Shown here: piece after piece, positions 1-12,000 of the stretch | Numbering within the stretch: position 1 is the stretch's first letter | Layout: each line of letters starts with the position of its first letter | Assembly: GCF_038502225.1 (NCBI RefSeq) | Contig: NC_091374.1 | Span: 6,765,538-6,829,537 of the forward strand | From: Cherax quadricarinatus | Lineage: Eukaryota; Arthropoda; Malacostraca; Decapoda; Parastacidae | Reading direction: 5' to 3' | Length of the DNA stretch: 64,000 bases | The notes under the pieces: model-generated | Told to the model about the DNA's origin: nothing | What the model saw: only the letters and a program-made list of their open reading frames with translations | Databases searched by the model: none | Translations under genes and position numbers: made by a program

Positions 1-70
1 GTGATGACGACACACATCTTCCTCACATACTGGAGAAATACGAGAGAGCAACCACAAAAATGCTGGACAG
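1..70 (+). CDS. DGKH: DGK exon 1 of window (partial): end of catalytic DAGKc domain
   Basis: The frame starts at base 3 and encodes [20 protein letters not shown] then LDR, the last segment of the DAGKc domain in type II kinases. The donor is GTAAGA at 71, phase 2. The 5' end is cut by the window edge. Confidence 0.9.
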
Positions 71-3000
71 GTAAGATTTACTATTGTTTAAGTTAAATGA
101 AATGTGACAATCATTATTGGTTCGTTAACCATTTCATAGGATAATATTTTTATCTTAGTTGCAGTAGCAAACTTTATACAGTCCTAGAGGTGTTGTGAAA
201 GTAGAAATTGTGAGCAATACAAAATTAATCAGCATAATAAATTTTATATAGGATTTGGGCTCAGTGTTGTTTTGAGAAACCATTTTTTTTTTTTTTAACA
301 TATCAGTCATCTTCCACTGAGGCAGGGTATTTCTTAGCCCTTTCAGGGTCCCCAGGCCCTCTCCGAGACTTGTTCTCAGGGTTGCCCCCCCCCCATTATT
401 TTTTCTTATGAAAAGATAGAGAATCCTTTCCCGATCATAATGACACCAAAATTATGAAATTTGATGGAAAACTTACGGAATTATGAACCATACCCCCGGC
501 CGGGATTGAACCCGCGGTCATAGAGTCTCAAAACTCCAGCCCGTCGCGTTAGCCACTAGACCAGCTAGCCACAATAAGATTCATCCAACTAGGTATATTT
601 CTACACCATAGGAAAGTTAGCACAGGCACCTCTGTGACCACAAATGCAAGTTTTTACAGACGAATCTCCAGCTAGCGTGGCCGTGACGAACTCTAGCTCA
701 AGTCCCTTCACTGCCGTCAACATGACTCAAGAAATCGTAATGACACGATTGCAAATAAACCATACCCCCGGCCGGGATTGAACCCGCGGTCATAGAGTCT
801 CAAAACTCCAGCCCGTCGCGTTAGCCACTAGTGGCTAACGCGACGGGCTGGAGTTTTGAGACTCTATGACCGCGGGTTCAATCCCGGCCGGGGGTATGGT
901 TTATTTGCAATCGTGTCATTACGATTTCTTGAGTCATGTTGACGGCAGTGAAGGGACTTGAGCTAGAGTTCGTCACGGCCACGCTAGCTGGAGATTCGTC
1001 TGTAAAAACTTGCATTTGTGGTCACAGAGGTGCCTGTGCTAACTTTCCTATGGTGTAGAAATATACCTAGTTGGATGAATCTTATTGTGGCTAGCTGGTC
1101 TAGTGGCTAACGCGACGGGCTGGAGTTTTGAGACTCTATGACCGCGGGTTCAATCCCGGCCGGGGGTATGGTTTATTTGCAATCGTGTCATTACGATTTC
1201 TTGAGTCATGTTGACGGCAGTGAAGGGACTTGAGCTAGAGTTCGTCACGGCCACGCTAGCTGGAGATTCGTCTGTAAAAACTTGCATTTGTGGTCACAGA
1301 GGTGCCTGTGCTAACTTTCCTATGGTGTAGAAATATACCTAGTTGGATGAATCTTATTGTGGCTAGCTGGTCTAGTGGCTAACGCGACGGGCTGGAGTTT
1401 TGAGACTCTATGACCGCGGGTTCAATCCCGGCCGGGGGTATGGTTTATTTGCAATCGTGTCATTACGATTTCTTGAGTCATGTTGACGGCAGTGAAGGGA
1501 CTTGAGCTAGAGTTCGTCACGGCCACGCTAGCTGGAGATTCGTCTGTAAAAACTTGCATTTGTGGTCACAGAGGTGCCTGTGCTAACTTTCCTATGGTGT
1601 AGAAATATACCTAGTTGGATGAATCTTATTGTGGCTAGCTGGTCTAGTGGCTAAAGCGACGGGCTGGAGTTTTGAGACTCTATGACCGCGGGTTCAATCC
1701 CGGCCGGGGGGTATGGTTTATTTGCAATCGTGTCATTACGATTTCTTGAGTCATGTTGACGGCAGTGAAGGGACTTGAGCTAGAGTTCGTCATGGCCACG
1801 CTAGCTGGAGATTCGTCTGTAAAAACTTGCATTTGTGGTCACAGAGGTGCCTGTGCTAACTTTCCTATGGTGTAGAAATATACCTAGTTGGATGAATCTT
1901 ATTGTGGCTAGCTGGTCTAGTGGCTAACGCGACGGGCTGGAGTTTTGAGACTCTATGACCGCGGGTTCAATCCCGGCCGGGGGTATGGTTTATTTGCAAT
2001 CGTGTCATTACGATTTCTTGAGTCATGTTGACGGCAGTGAAGGGACTTGAGCTAGAGTTCGTCACGGCCACGCTAGCTGGAGATTCGTCTGTAAAAACTT
2101 GCATTTGTGGTCACAGAGGTGCCTGTGCTAACTTTCCTATGGTGTAGAAATATACCTAGTTGGATGAATCTTATTGTGGCTAGCTGGTCTAGTGGCTAAC
2201 GCGACGGGCTGGAGTTTTGAGACTCTATGACCGCGGGTTCAATCCCGGCCGGGGGTATGGTTTATTTGCAATCGTGTCATTACGATTTCTTGAGTCATGT
2301 TGACGGCAGTGAAGGGACTTGAGCTAGAGTTCGTCACGGCCACGCTAGCTGGAGATTCGTCTGTAAAAACTTGCATTTGTGGTCACAGAGGTGCCTGTGC
2401 TAACTTTCCTATCGTGTAGAAATATACCTAGTTGGATGAATCTTATTGTGGCTAGCTGGTCTAGTGGCTAACGCGACGGGCTGGAGTTTTGAGACTCTAT
2501 GACCGCGGGTTCAATCCCTGCCGGGGGTATGGTTTATTTGCAATCGTGTCATTACGATTTCTTGAGTCTTACGGAATTATGCTCTTGCGAAGTTAGCGGT
2601 CTCGACAGTGTTTACGCATCGGCAATTTTTCCCACTTTGAGCCCTATTTTCGGCCAATTCCAATGTACTAGTCGACAAAAATCATAACTATTTCGCCAGA
2701 ACTCCATTTTTTCTATCGAATGAGTACAAGAAACCACCCATTTACCGATTTCAACTATCCAATACAGTGCTCAGAATTTAGCAATTTTGCCAATTTCACA
2801 CAAATTTCAAAAGATACCAATTTCTAAGTAGGGTCCAGAATAAACAAGAAAGACATTCCTGGCACTAAAATAACATTTCCTCTGTTCATTAGTCATGTCC
2901 CCATGCCCGTCTTACATTCTTTTGCTTTCCACTTTGAATTTTTATTCTCACAAAAAATAGAAGATTTACTGTTATGCAGACTACTGCATTGGTGTAGAAA

Positions 3001-6000
3001 TGGTATAAATAATATCAGCGCACTTGTGAAAGAATATTAGACTCTCCAGTTGACGTGTATTGGATGCATAGCATGATTTGTTTACTTTTGAACTTCGGTA
3101 AAAATCGAATATTTCTGCTACTTTGAGCTCAATTTCAAGGCACTTTTCATTGTAAAACCAGTCAAAATCGTCTCACTTTCTGTAATATGTCTTCCATTCT
3201 ATAAAATGGGACCAGGAAAACTAGAATACAACAATAAATACCATATGAAAATACAGTGCAAAGTCGCTGTTTTAATCCAAAAACACGGTCAAAGTTTTTT
3301 TTTTCTCATTACGCACTGTGTGCTGCAGGAATTTTTTATACTGCGCACACTGACCACATAGACCCATTCTTTCATAAGTAGGCCTACCAGCTTTCTCTCA
3401 CTAGATTTGAGGGCGCTAGAATTTAGGCATACTAGTATGTCAAAAACCCTGGTGCGTAAGCCGTACTAGTACGGCCGAAACCCTGAAAGGGTTAATTTGT
3501 TGCATCTAGCTCTTAAGTAGCATTTATGACTACTATCTTAATTATAGTTAAGTTTATTATGCATCATTTGCTTTCAGTATCATACAGTTTTGTATTTTAC
3601 ATCTGGGCTCCATTTCATAATTTAAGATGACATTGACCTGAAGTTTCTGCTGCTCAATTTGTTTTCCAGTTTCGAACTTATATTTTCTGATCTCTGTCAA
3701 GGTATGATGGATTTTCTCTCTCTTTGTCTAATAAGCTTCCTTTAGGCAAGCTAGTTCAGTTTATTTGTGCCTTTCCTTTATTTTCAAGTGTTTGTAAATA
3801 TCTAAACTTTCAGATTGCAAGATAACTCTCAACTGCTGATGTTATTCTGCTTATATTCACTTAAAGTGGACAGATTAGGGGTAATGGCTGTTCCAAAGAT
3901 CTTCTTTTTAAGCTGCTTTTTAGCAGTCTTTTAGCTGCTTTTTAGCTCTTGTCAAGAGGGTATTTTCTTTTCTTTAGGCTTTTTTTTCCCCATGCGCCAT
4001 CTTAATAATATTTCTTTTGCTTGGGTTAAATTCCAGTAACCACTTAAACAACCATTCCTAGAGTTTGTCCGAGTCTTCCTGCTGCTGCCTTTCACCACAT
4101 TTGGTTTGTGTTCTCATTATTCCTTTGTAGTATGTGGTTGGGTCATTAATATACACCAGGAACAATATTGGGCCTAACACTAATCTTGTAGAACTCCACT
4201 AGTGCTCTTCTATCTTGATAGTAACATTTTGTTTTCTGTTGTTTAAGTCTTATCCATGCTAATATCTTTCCTTTTAATGCAGTTTTAGAACTAATCTAGT
4301 TAATAAAAATTTCTGCACTAAATGATCTAATATTTATAACCCTCAGCATAGAACTTTGACACACATTGAACAGGATAAATTAGTATACTTTATGTACTTG
4401 TACCATACTATGTCTCAGAATGTGAATCAAAATTTTGTTGCAGATGGAGCATAATGAGTTTCGTGAGCCATGTTTCACTGAGTCCTGAACACAAACTGCA
4501 GTCACTTACTTCCCATTCCCTGCTTTCTCAAGTAGCAGCTTATGAAGATTCAGTTGGCACTCATTTAGCGACATTGCTTCAGTCAGACCAACATTCCGTA
4601 GTTATTTCATCAGCAAAGTAAGTCCATCAGTTCCTTAGGTAACTATTGTAATTACTTCTTTGTGTCTCACATTTTTTTAATTAATGAGTATAAAGTAACT
4701 TGGTAATTGATATTGTATGGAGAAAGACACTTATGTACAGTTCAGGACATTTATTAGAGGAAACATTTCCTCAAATAAATGTCCTGAATTTTATGTCTTT
4801 TTCCACATCTTATCTGTATCATCACACCATTTTTCAGTTGCTATTGTTATGCCTAGCACACCATGCAGAAATCTATTGTATGGGTAAGCTCTATGTTAGA
4901 GTGACTGGTGAGGATAACATCAGCACTTATTTTGGTCTAGTCAGTAATTTTGTATTTACAGAAATGTATTAGATGGACATGAATAACGGAAAATCAGATA
5001 TGACTTGAATTATGAAAAATAGATAAGACTTGTTTTATAAAAAATCTTTCTTCATTGGATAACAGATAATAATAATTTTTATTGGTTTCATATGTCAGTA
5101 CATCTGTCAATTTACTTGCCATCTTTTCCATGTGAATGAGATGGGACACAGAGCAAGCCTTGTAGTAAAATAAATAAGCTGTTCATTTTTAATATGTGTT
5201 GTGTGATGTATAGTGTATATTGAGTGTAGAATATCATAGTTATTTACTCTTCTCACTTATTCAGTTCATGAATCATACCTCAGCTACATGTACACTTCTA
5301 CATCTGTACACTTTTTGACTAGTTTGTTACCAAAAGTAACATACTGCTGATGTCATACACTCCTGTAAAATTTAATATTTATACAGAATTTAAAATTGCA
5401 TGTTTTTAGAAAGTCATTTTATTTCCCACATTGTCTGCTTATTATATTTCCTTAATCCTGTACTGACAGGTCTTCCCACCAAAATATGTTTTATAGGTTT
5501 CACTCATTTATACTTGTTTGTTTTTAGTGTAGTATTCCTTTTTGAACTAATTTATTTTGTAAATGTAGAAATTGCTCTCTTGCAGAGTGTTATGCGAGAC
5601 AATCAAATCCTTAATTACAAAAGTGGGAAAAAGCTGGGGTGAAGACTCCCACACAACTGAAGGAAGCACGGATACACAAGGTTTAGAGGACTCTCTCTCG
5701 GCTAAATGTGCTGTTCTCAACGATAAGTTAGACTTGCTGCTCAGAGCACTACACGAGGAGAGCATAGCATCCATGTCTTCTATTAGTACTGCAACCCCAG
5801 AAAATTCATCGATTGTTGATGAGGTAGAATATATTACAGTATATGATATCATATTTATAGTTACTTCAAATTTATTAATAACCTTAAAGTTATGAAATTA
5901 AAAATGGATATATGAAGAAATGGAAGTGCATTTTAAGTTTCTGTTGATACAAATACATTAAAAGTTAATGAACCATATGACTATCTATATTATATGTACT

Positions 6001-9000
6001 GTATCAATAGTGTTATGTTATATTTTGTACATGATGTATTATCATGACTGAATTATATTTTTAATTGTACTAAGTAGTCCCAGTTCTAGGCACAAGTAAA
6101 GCGTACCTAAAGGAAAAAAAAGTTCATGATTTGACTCTTGAAGACTGTAGTCTCATATCATTTGTGATAATGATTAGTATTCAGAGTGGCTATTAATGAA
6201 TAATTTGTTTTACCGTAGTACTATAAAATACAGTCAGATATGTATGTTGTATCCTTGGCTTATTTTTAAACTTTTGATATTTGAAATACAGTAATTACTA
6301 AATGCACAGTTGATGAAATCTTGTGCTGTATGTCTTCAAGAGTCAGTACAGCCTCTCCTCGCTTAGCGACATACTCGTTTACCAACGACTTGAACTTATG
6401 ACGAACTCTGACCAGTATGCATACCTGAATGATGTATATCAGAGGTGATTTCCTCTACTCTTTTTATTACAATATACAGTACACTTTAAACATTTAAAAA
6501 TATACTAAAAATGTTATAAATGGTGCAAGGATGACATTAAAGCATTAATGATAATAATAATAATAATAATAATAATTTTATTTTGATATGATACTTTCTT
6601 TCAACACACCGGCAGTATCCCACTGAGGCAGGGCGGCCCAAAAGGAAAAACGAAAGTTTCTCCTTTTACATTTAGTAATATATACAGGAGAAGGGGTTAC
6701 TAGCCCCTTGCTCCCAGCATTTTAGTCGCCTCTTACAACACGCATGGCTTACGGAGGAAGAATTCTGTTCCACTTCCCCATGGAGGTAAGAGGAAATAAA
6801 AAGAACAAGAACTAGAAAGAAAATAGAAGAAAACCCAGAGGGGTGTGTATATATATGCTTGTATATGTATGTGTAGTGTGACCTAAGTGTAAGTAGAAGT
6901 AGCAAGACTTGCCTGAAATCTTGCATGTGTATGAGACAGAAAAAAAAGACACCAGCAATCCTACCATCATGTAAAACAATTACAGGCTTCCATTTTACAC
7001 TCACTTGGCAGGACGGTAGCACCTTCCTGATATGATACATTGTTGTATAAAGGATGGTTGACATAAACCCACTACCATTATAGTGTGCTCCTCGTTTAGC
7101 AACGAATTCATTTATTGACGTGGTATTAGGAACGGAACTCCGTTGTTAAGTGAGGAGAGGCTGTATTGTTTAGCTGCTATATGGTAAATGTATGAATAGG
7201 CAGAGTGACCTAGCAGGTGCATTAGCCTGTGTCTGCTGTATCACTAAAATTTGTGTATTTTTGTTATTTACTTACTTTGGCTTTAATTTATAAAAGTTTG
7301 ACTATATACTGAATATCGTTCAGAATTCACAGTACTGTATCGTCTTTCAAATTCGTTCACCAGCTATAATTACTTAACACTTCAGAGTCCAGAAACGAGT
7401 GAAGACCTTGATAGTTCAGAAAAAAACATACTGTGCAGAGATGAAAAAAGGGCTTCCAATATTCAACATAGAAAAAGGACGAAACGGGTAAGATTCTTTC
7501 ATGCTGATTTACCTAGTTGTTCTGGAGCTCAGGCTTTAACTCCTGGCTCTCTGTTAACTATTAATTGATTGGTGCAGGTAATTTCTATCCTCATGCTCAA
7601 GTCTTCTTTTGAATCTATATACAATTCATTAAAACTTTTAATCTGTTCCAGTATTGCAGTTAACATAGCTGAATTCAACAACTTTTGTCATTAACACTTG
7701 AAAGCTACAAAGAGTCTTGAAAGTAGTTGGTAAGGTTCCTTTCTGGTTGTCATTTGTGATTCTGATGACACTATTTTGCTGAATGTTCTTGGATGTCATC
7801 AAAAGACATGTTAAATATTACTTTTATATTAATTGAAGTTTTATGATGAATTTCAGAAGGTTTCACACACTTGTAAATATTTGTGGCGTTGGTGAGGCAG
7901 TTTGTTAGAAGTCTTTCTGAAGGTCAACTCTCTTGGGTGACATGGTGCTTGGAATGTCTCCTGTGGGTCTTGATGGGATTGCAGGTTGGGTTTGCTTTGT
8001 TATGAGACTGATTTTTTCCTTGTTTGATCCCCTCTTTGACTTTCTCTCGTCTGGATATCCTTCAAATTATTATTGGGCAAAACCCGTAGCATTCAGCAAA
8101 TTCCTCTTGCCTTGATTACAAAGCCTCTTGTTGCAATTTTCATTTTTTTTTTTTTTTTGGTCTGCTATTCATAAGAGGTGAGTTTTATACTGCTGCCTAT
8201 TGCTGTTATTCCTATTATGTGATCTGTAAGCAGCTATTTACAAGGCCCTCAAGGGTCCATTGTTGTATTTTATTATGATCACAGCTGTGCCTCTTCCTCG
8301 CTTTTCTTGTGCACTACTTGTAACACCTTGGAATATTGTTGTATTTATTATTGTTGGGAGTTGTGTTTTTTGTAATGGTCGTGATTTATGAGCTTTCCTT
8401 ATCTACAATTTCCCTTTTTCCTGCCCCACTATTTTGTTGAAGTTCATTTGCATTTGTAATGTACTTAACTGCTATAATATCTTTATCTATTCTACTGTTT
8501 CATTTTGGTGGTTGCTGGAGGCTATGCCTCCATGGGAGTGTGAGAGGGAGGTGGTGATAGATCAGTGATAGATGAGAGTGGTTGAGTTAGGGGCTGGGAA
8601 GAAGAAAAGGAGGTTTGACGGGGACTCAACAATAACATATTCACCAATCACTAAACATTCATGTATTCACTAAATATTTTTTTTACTTGCAGAAACAGTT
8701 CATAGAGAAGGATGCATTGATGTCTCGAGCAAATAGCCTGAAGAAGGCTGTTCGTGAAATTATAGAACACACAGAAAGAGCAGTTGATGACCAGAATGCA
8801 CAAACAGCTATGAGGCTTCCCCTTCCTATAATAACATTAGAGCCTTCAGAGGATGTAGAATTTGAGAAAATTGGCGAGCAAAGAATATCGGGTTCAGAAT
8901 TGAAGGTACAGTACAGTAATTTTTTCACTTGTAAATATAAGTATAGGGTATAACCATAGGTATCTATGATTTTGTTATTGTTGTTAGATGTATAATTTAT

Positions 9001-12000
9001 TTTGTGCATCACTCTTAGTGTATTTAAGCAGTGATAATTGCTGCCTAATACACTGTCTCAGAAGGATAGGGTACATTAAGATAATGAACTTTATATATAG
9101 ATTCATTCAACTAGATATATTTATACACTATAGGGAGGTTAACATGGGTCCCACTGTGACCACAAATGCAAGTTTTTACAGATGAATCTCCTGCCAGCAC
9201 GGCCATTCGTCCAACTAGCTGTCATCATGACAACTAGTTGGATGAATCTTATTGTAGCTAGCTGGCCCAGTGGTTTACACATTGGCCTGGGATTTTACAA
9301 CTCGCTTGCTGCGAGTTCAAACCTCACCTGTACCATGGTTTATGAACCTAATGTGTCCTTGATAATACTCCAGGTTAACCTAATGTGCCCTTGATAATAC
9401 TCCAGGTTAACCTAATGTGCCCTTGATAATACTCCAGGTTAACCTAATGTGTCCTTGATACTACTACAGGATGATCCTAATGTGTCCTTGATAAGACTCC
9501 AGAATGATCCTAAATGTCACTGGAAGTTTCTTCTCCAATGTATGGATTATTTGTGAATTATTCTGACTACTCTATTGTGACTTTTACTGTGTAAGAAATT
9601 ATATAATTTTATTGTGGCAGTAGTATTTTGTGTCATCTTTGTGAATTATTGCAGGTCCTGCCTACCATCGAGGGGTCATCTGCAGAGGTATCACCTTGTC
9701 CCTCACCAGTGCCTATGCAAACTACACATCCCTTTGTTTCTTCCATCACCACTAATTTTCCCCTCCCACCTGCTTCTCCTCTCCCTGGTACATCGTCCAC
9801 TCATCCCAAATATACGATCTGTATACCCGGTCAACACTCCGATATGTCCCTTCCTGCTTCTACATTCCTCCAACTTCCAGGCACTGTCTCCCCTCCTGTT
9901 GCCTCGAGTGTTGATGACTCCGTGGAACAGTTACGAGTAAATTACCAGGCCATTTCACCGCTGCCTGAAATTCGTAGAGAGAGCCATACTGAATTTGAGT
10001 TTCCTCCTACAATACCCGTTCCAAGTGAATTTGCTGATATGTCACGGAAGAACAGCATGCAGGAGAGCAGAGAGATGACTGGAGATAGGTGTCCTATTCC
10101 CATTGAAGACATTGAGGTTAGGATACAGTCATCAACAGACAATCTGGTGGATGTTGGTGAAGATGAACCATACACATTTGAGGAAAAATCTATAACAGAA
10201 ATAAGAGATTCTTTAGCAAATTCATTAAACAACTCGCTCGATATAGATGAAGATTGGGGACAAATAGAAGATGTAGATAAAGAAGGAATTCAAGGGGAAA
10301 AAGTAAAAAGTAGAGAGGAAGCACATGAGAGTGATGGGGAGGAAGAGAGAGAGAAAACAGAAGGATTAGATAGTGATGAAACAGATGAAACAGTAAAGGA
10401 AACACACAAAGATGAACATAAACATGATGGTGGTGTTGCTGACGACACTACACCTGAAGGTGACCAAAGTGTTGTGGAAGATGTCACGAGTGTCAAAGAG
10501 CAAGACGAGAGTGACGATCAAAATTCTCACCCTGCTGATAGAGATGATGACATTGAAGGTGAACATTTAGTGTGTCGAAGGGAAGAACCGACTGGAGGAG
10601 AGTCACAGGATGATCTACAGTCACCAGATGTTCCATTGGCACAAGAAGAGTTCTCTGGGAGTGTTGATGATGAATTAGATGATGATTTGGTGCCACCTCC
10701 ATCGGAGAGAATTGTTGAGGGAGCAGAAGCTGGCACGGAAGATGAGATGGAAGAAGAAGAGAAAGGTGAGGACTGTGAGTAATATCTTCATCTATTGTGA
10801 TTGTTTTATTGATTAAATATTGATCTTTTCAAATGAGAATATGTACTTGAATTGTTCAGGTCAGCTATAGTAATAATTGTACATTTCTAAGTTTCATTGA
10901 TTTAATATCATTGTGCAGGCTTAAATGGCATTGTAATAGCTATTTCCCTATAATAATTTTTTGTGAGGCCTTAATATTAATAAAAAATATTTCACTATAT
11001 TGCAAAGTAGAAAATGATAAAATTTTAACCAGTTGCATACCCACTTTCACCCACCCTAACTCATCCCTAATATTAATCGATCAATCACCCAGAATAAATA
11101 TCCTGATCACTAAAAGCCTTTCTTCACAATTATCTCATCAAGGTGAGTGGAGGTGGGAAGAGAGCCTTCTACTTACCGTATTTTTCCAGCATATAAGGTG
11201 CACTTTTTTACTCTCAAAATATCTTGAAAAATCACCCTAGGCCTTGTATGTTCAAGGTCAGGGTCAAGGCTAGTCTGTGGGCCACACTTTATCAGTTATT
11301 TACTGTTGCGTTACAACTGCTTGGAAACATCGTCTTGCATGTCTCACGTGATCGTACACTTTGTGCCGGAAAATACGGTAACTATCCTTGAATTCAAATT
11401 TTTAACAGTGTTAACAATTTGAAATCAATTAGAAAAGGCCTTCTCAGGTTATAACACTGAAACCAAAACTAAAATTAGTCGACCAGATTTATGTTATTAA
11501 TCAAGAGAGAAGTGCTAAATCTGGAGAGATAATAAAGTGCCTGGGGTATGGTAGGCATTCAGGTGCAATGCAATGAGGAGAGAGAACAATTCCATTTCTG
11601 CAGATCAAGAGCCCCTCACCAGAGGGCACCTGCACATGCCAATAGTTACATGAACTGTTCTTTAGTTATAGTTCACCAATGTTGAAAATTTGAAGCTGTT
11701 CCTATGAGACATTCTCGAGGTACAAATAAGAACCAGTGAATGGTAGGCCTTCAGGGATACAAAACAAATAAATACCTTATGTTGATAATTGCTGTTTACA
11801 TCAGGCATAGCTTAAAGATTTCACATTATCACAAAAGTTACAATTAATGTACAGAGTATTGGGGATTGATTTAGCAATCACTGTTCATAAACAATTAATC
11901 ACGAGTTGTATACTGTACATTAGAAAGTTAATGTTAAGAAATTTGGGGTCTAAAAAAATGAAGAATATCATTACAGTAGTTATCACGGTTATACAATGTA

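Larger units (their letters stand above)
486..2567. mobile_element. tRNA-like repeat insertion: inverted copy plus 272-bp direct array, flanked by a 14-bp duplication
   Basis: The insertion is bounded by CTTACGGAATTATG at 472-485 and 2568-2581, a direct duplication of the interrupted MITE. Positions 486-829 are an inverted segment of the repeat; 830-2567 carry about 6.4 direct units of 272-273 bp. Each unit has an A-box-like stretch (TGGCTAACGCGACGGG) and a B-box-like GGTTCAATCCC, as in tRNA-derived SINEs. The T-stem has a mismatch and no acceptor stem pairs, so it is not a functional tRNA. Units differ at only about five positions, implying recent amplification. Confidence 0.85.
338..3491. 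mobile_element. piggyBac-type MITE, copy A, split by the 486-2567 insertion
   Basis: The ends are inverted (CCCTTTCAGGG at 338, CCCTGAAAGGG ending 3491), flanked by TTAG (degenerate TTAA, 334-337) and TTAA (3492-3495). Excluding the insertion and one duplication copy, about 1.06 kb remains, alignable with copies at 26093, 48873 and 53813. TTAA targeting with CCC-starting ends is typical of piggyBac. No transposase frame is present, so it is non-autonomous. Confidence 0.8.
3496..6346. other. Intron sequence around exons 2 and 3
   Basis: AT-rich intron DNA. Apart from exons 2 and 3 and the hairpin at 4741, no gene or recognisable element was seen. Confidence 0.6.
6349..7163. mobile_element. 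Tigger/mariner-type DNA element with nested LINE derivative
   Basis: The ends are inverted (CAGCCTCTCCTCGCTTA at 6349; TAAGTGAGGAGAGGCTG ending 7163) and flanked by TA. Interior sequence like GAACGGAACTCCGTTGTTAAG resembles pogo/Tigger MITEs. It carries an AAT microsatellite and an inserted LINE derivative at 6595-7027. No transposase remains. Confidence 0.75.

Noticed and set aside
830..2567. Cluster of functional tRNA genes
   Set aside because: Box A and B motifs are present, but the acceptor stem does not pair and the T-stem has a mismatch. The repeats sit in a mobile insertion, so they are tRNA-like SINE units.
7933..8115. Small + strand frame in intron 4
   Set aside because: No family resemblance, no splice or promoter support, and ordinary intron composition.
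10190..10736. Several reverse-strand frames over DGK exon 6
   Set aside because: They are shadows of the low-complexity coding exon on the other strand.
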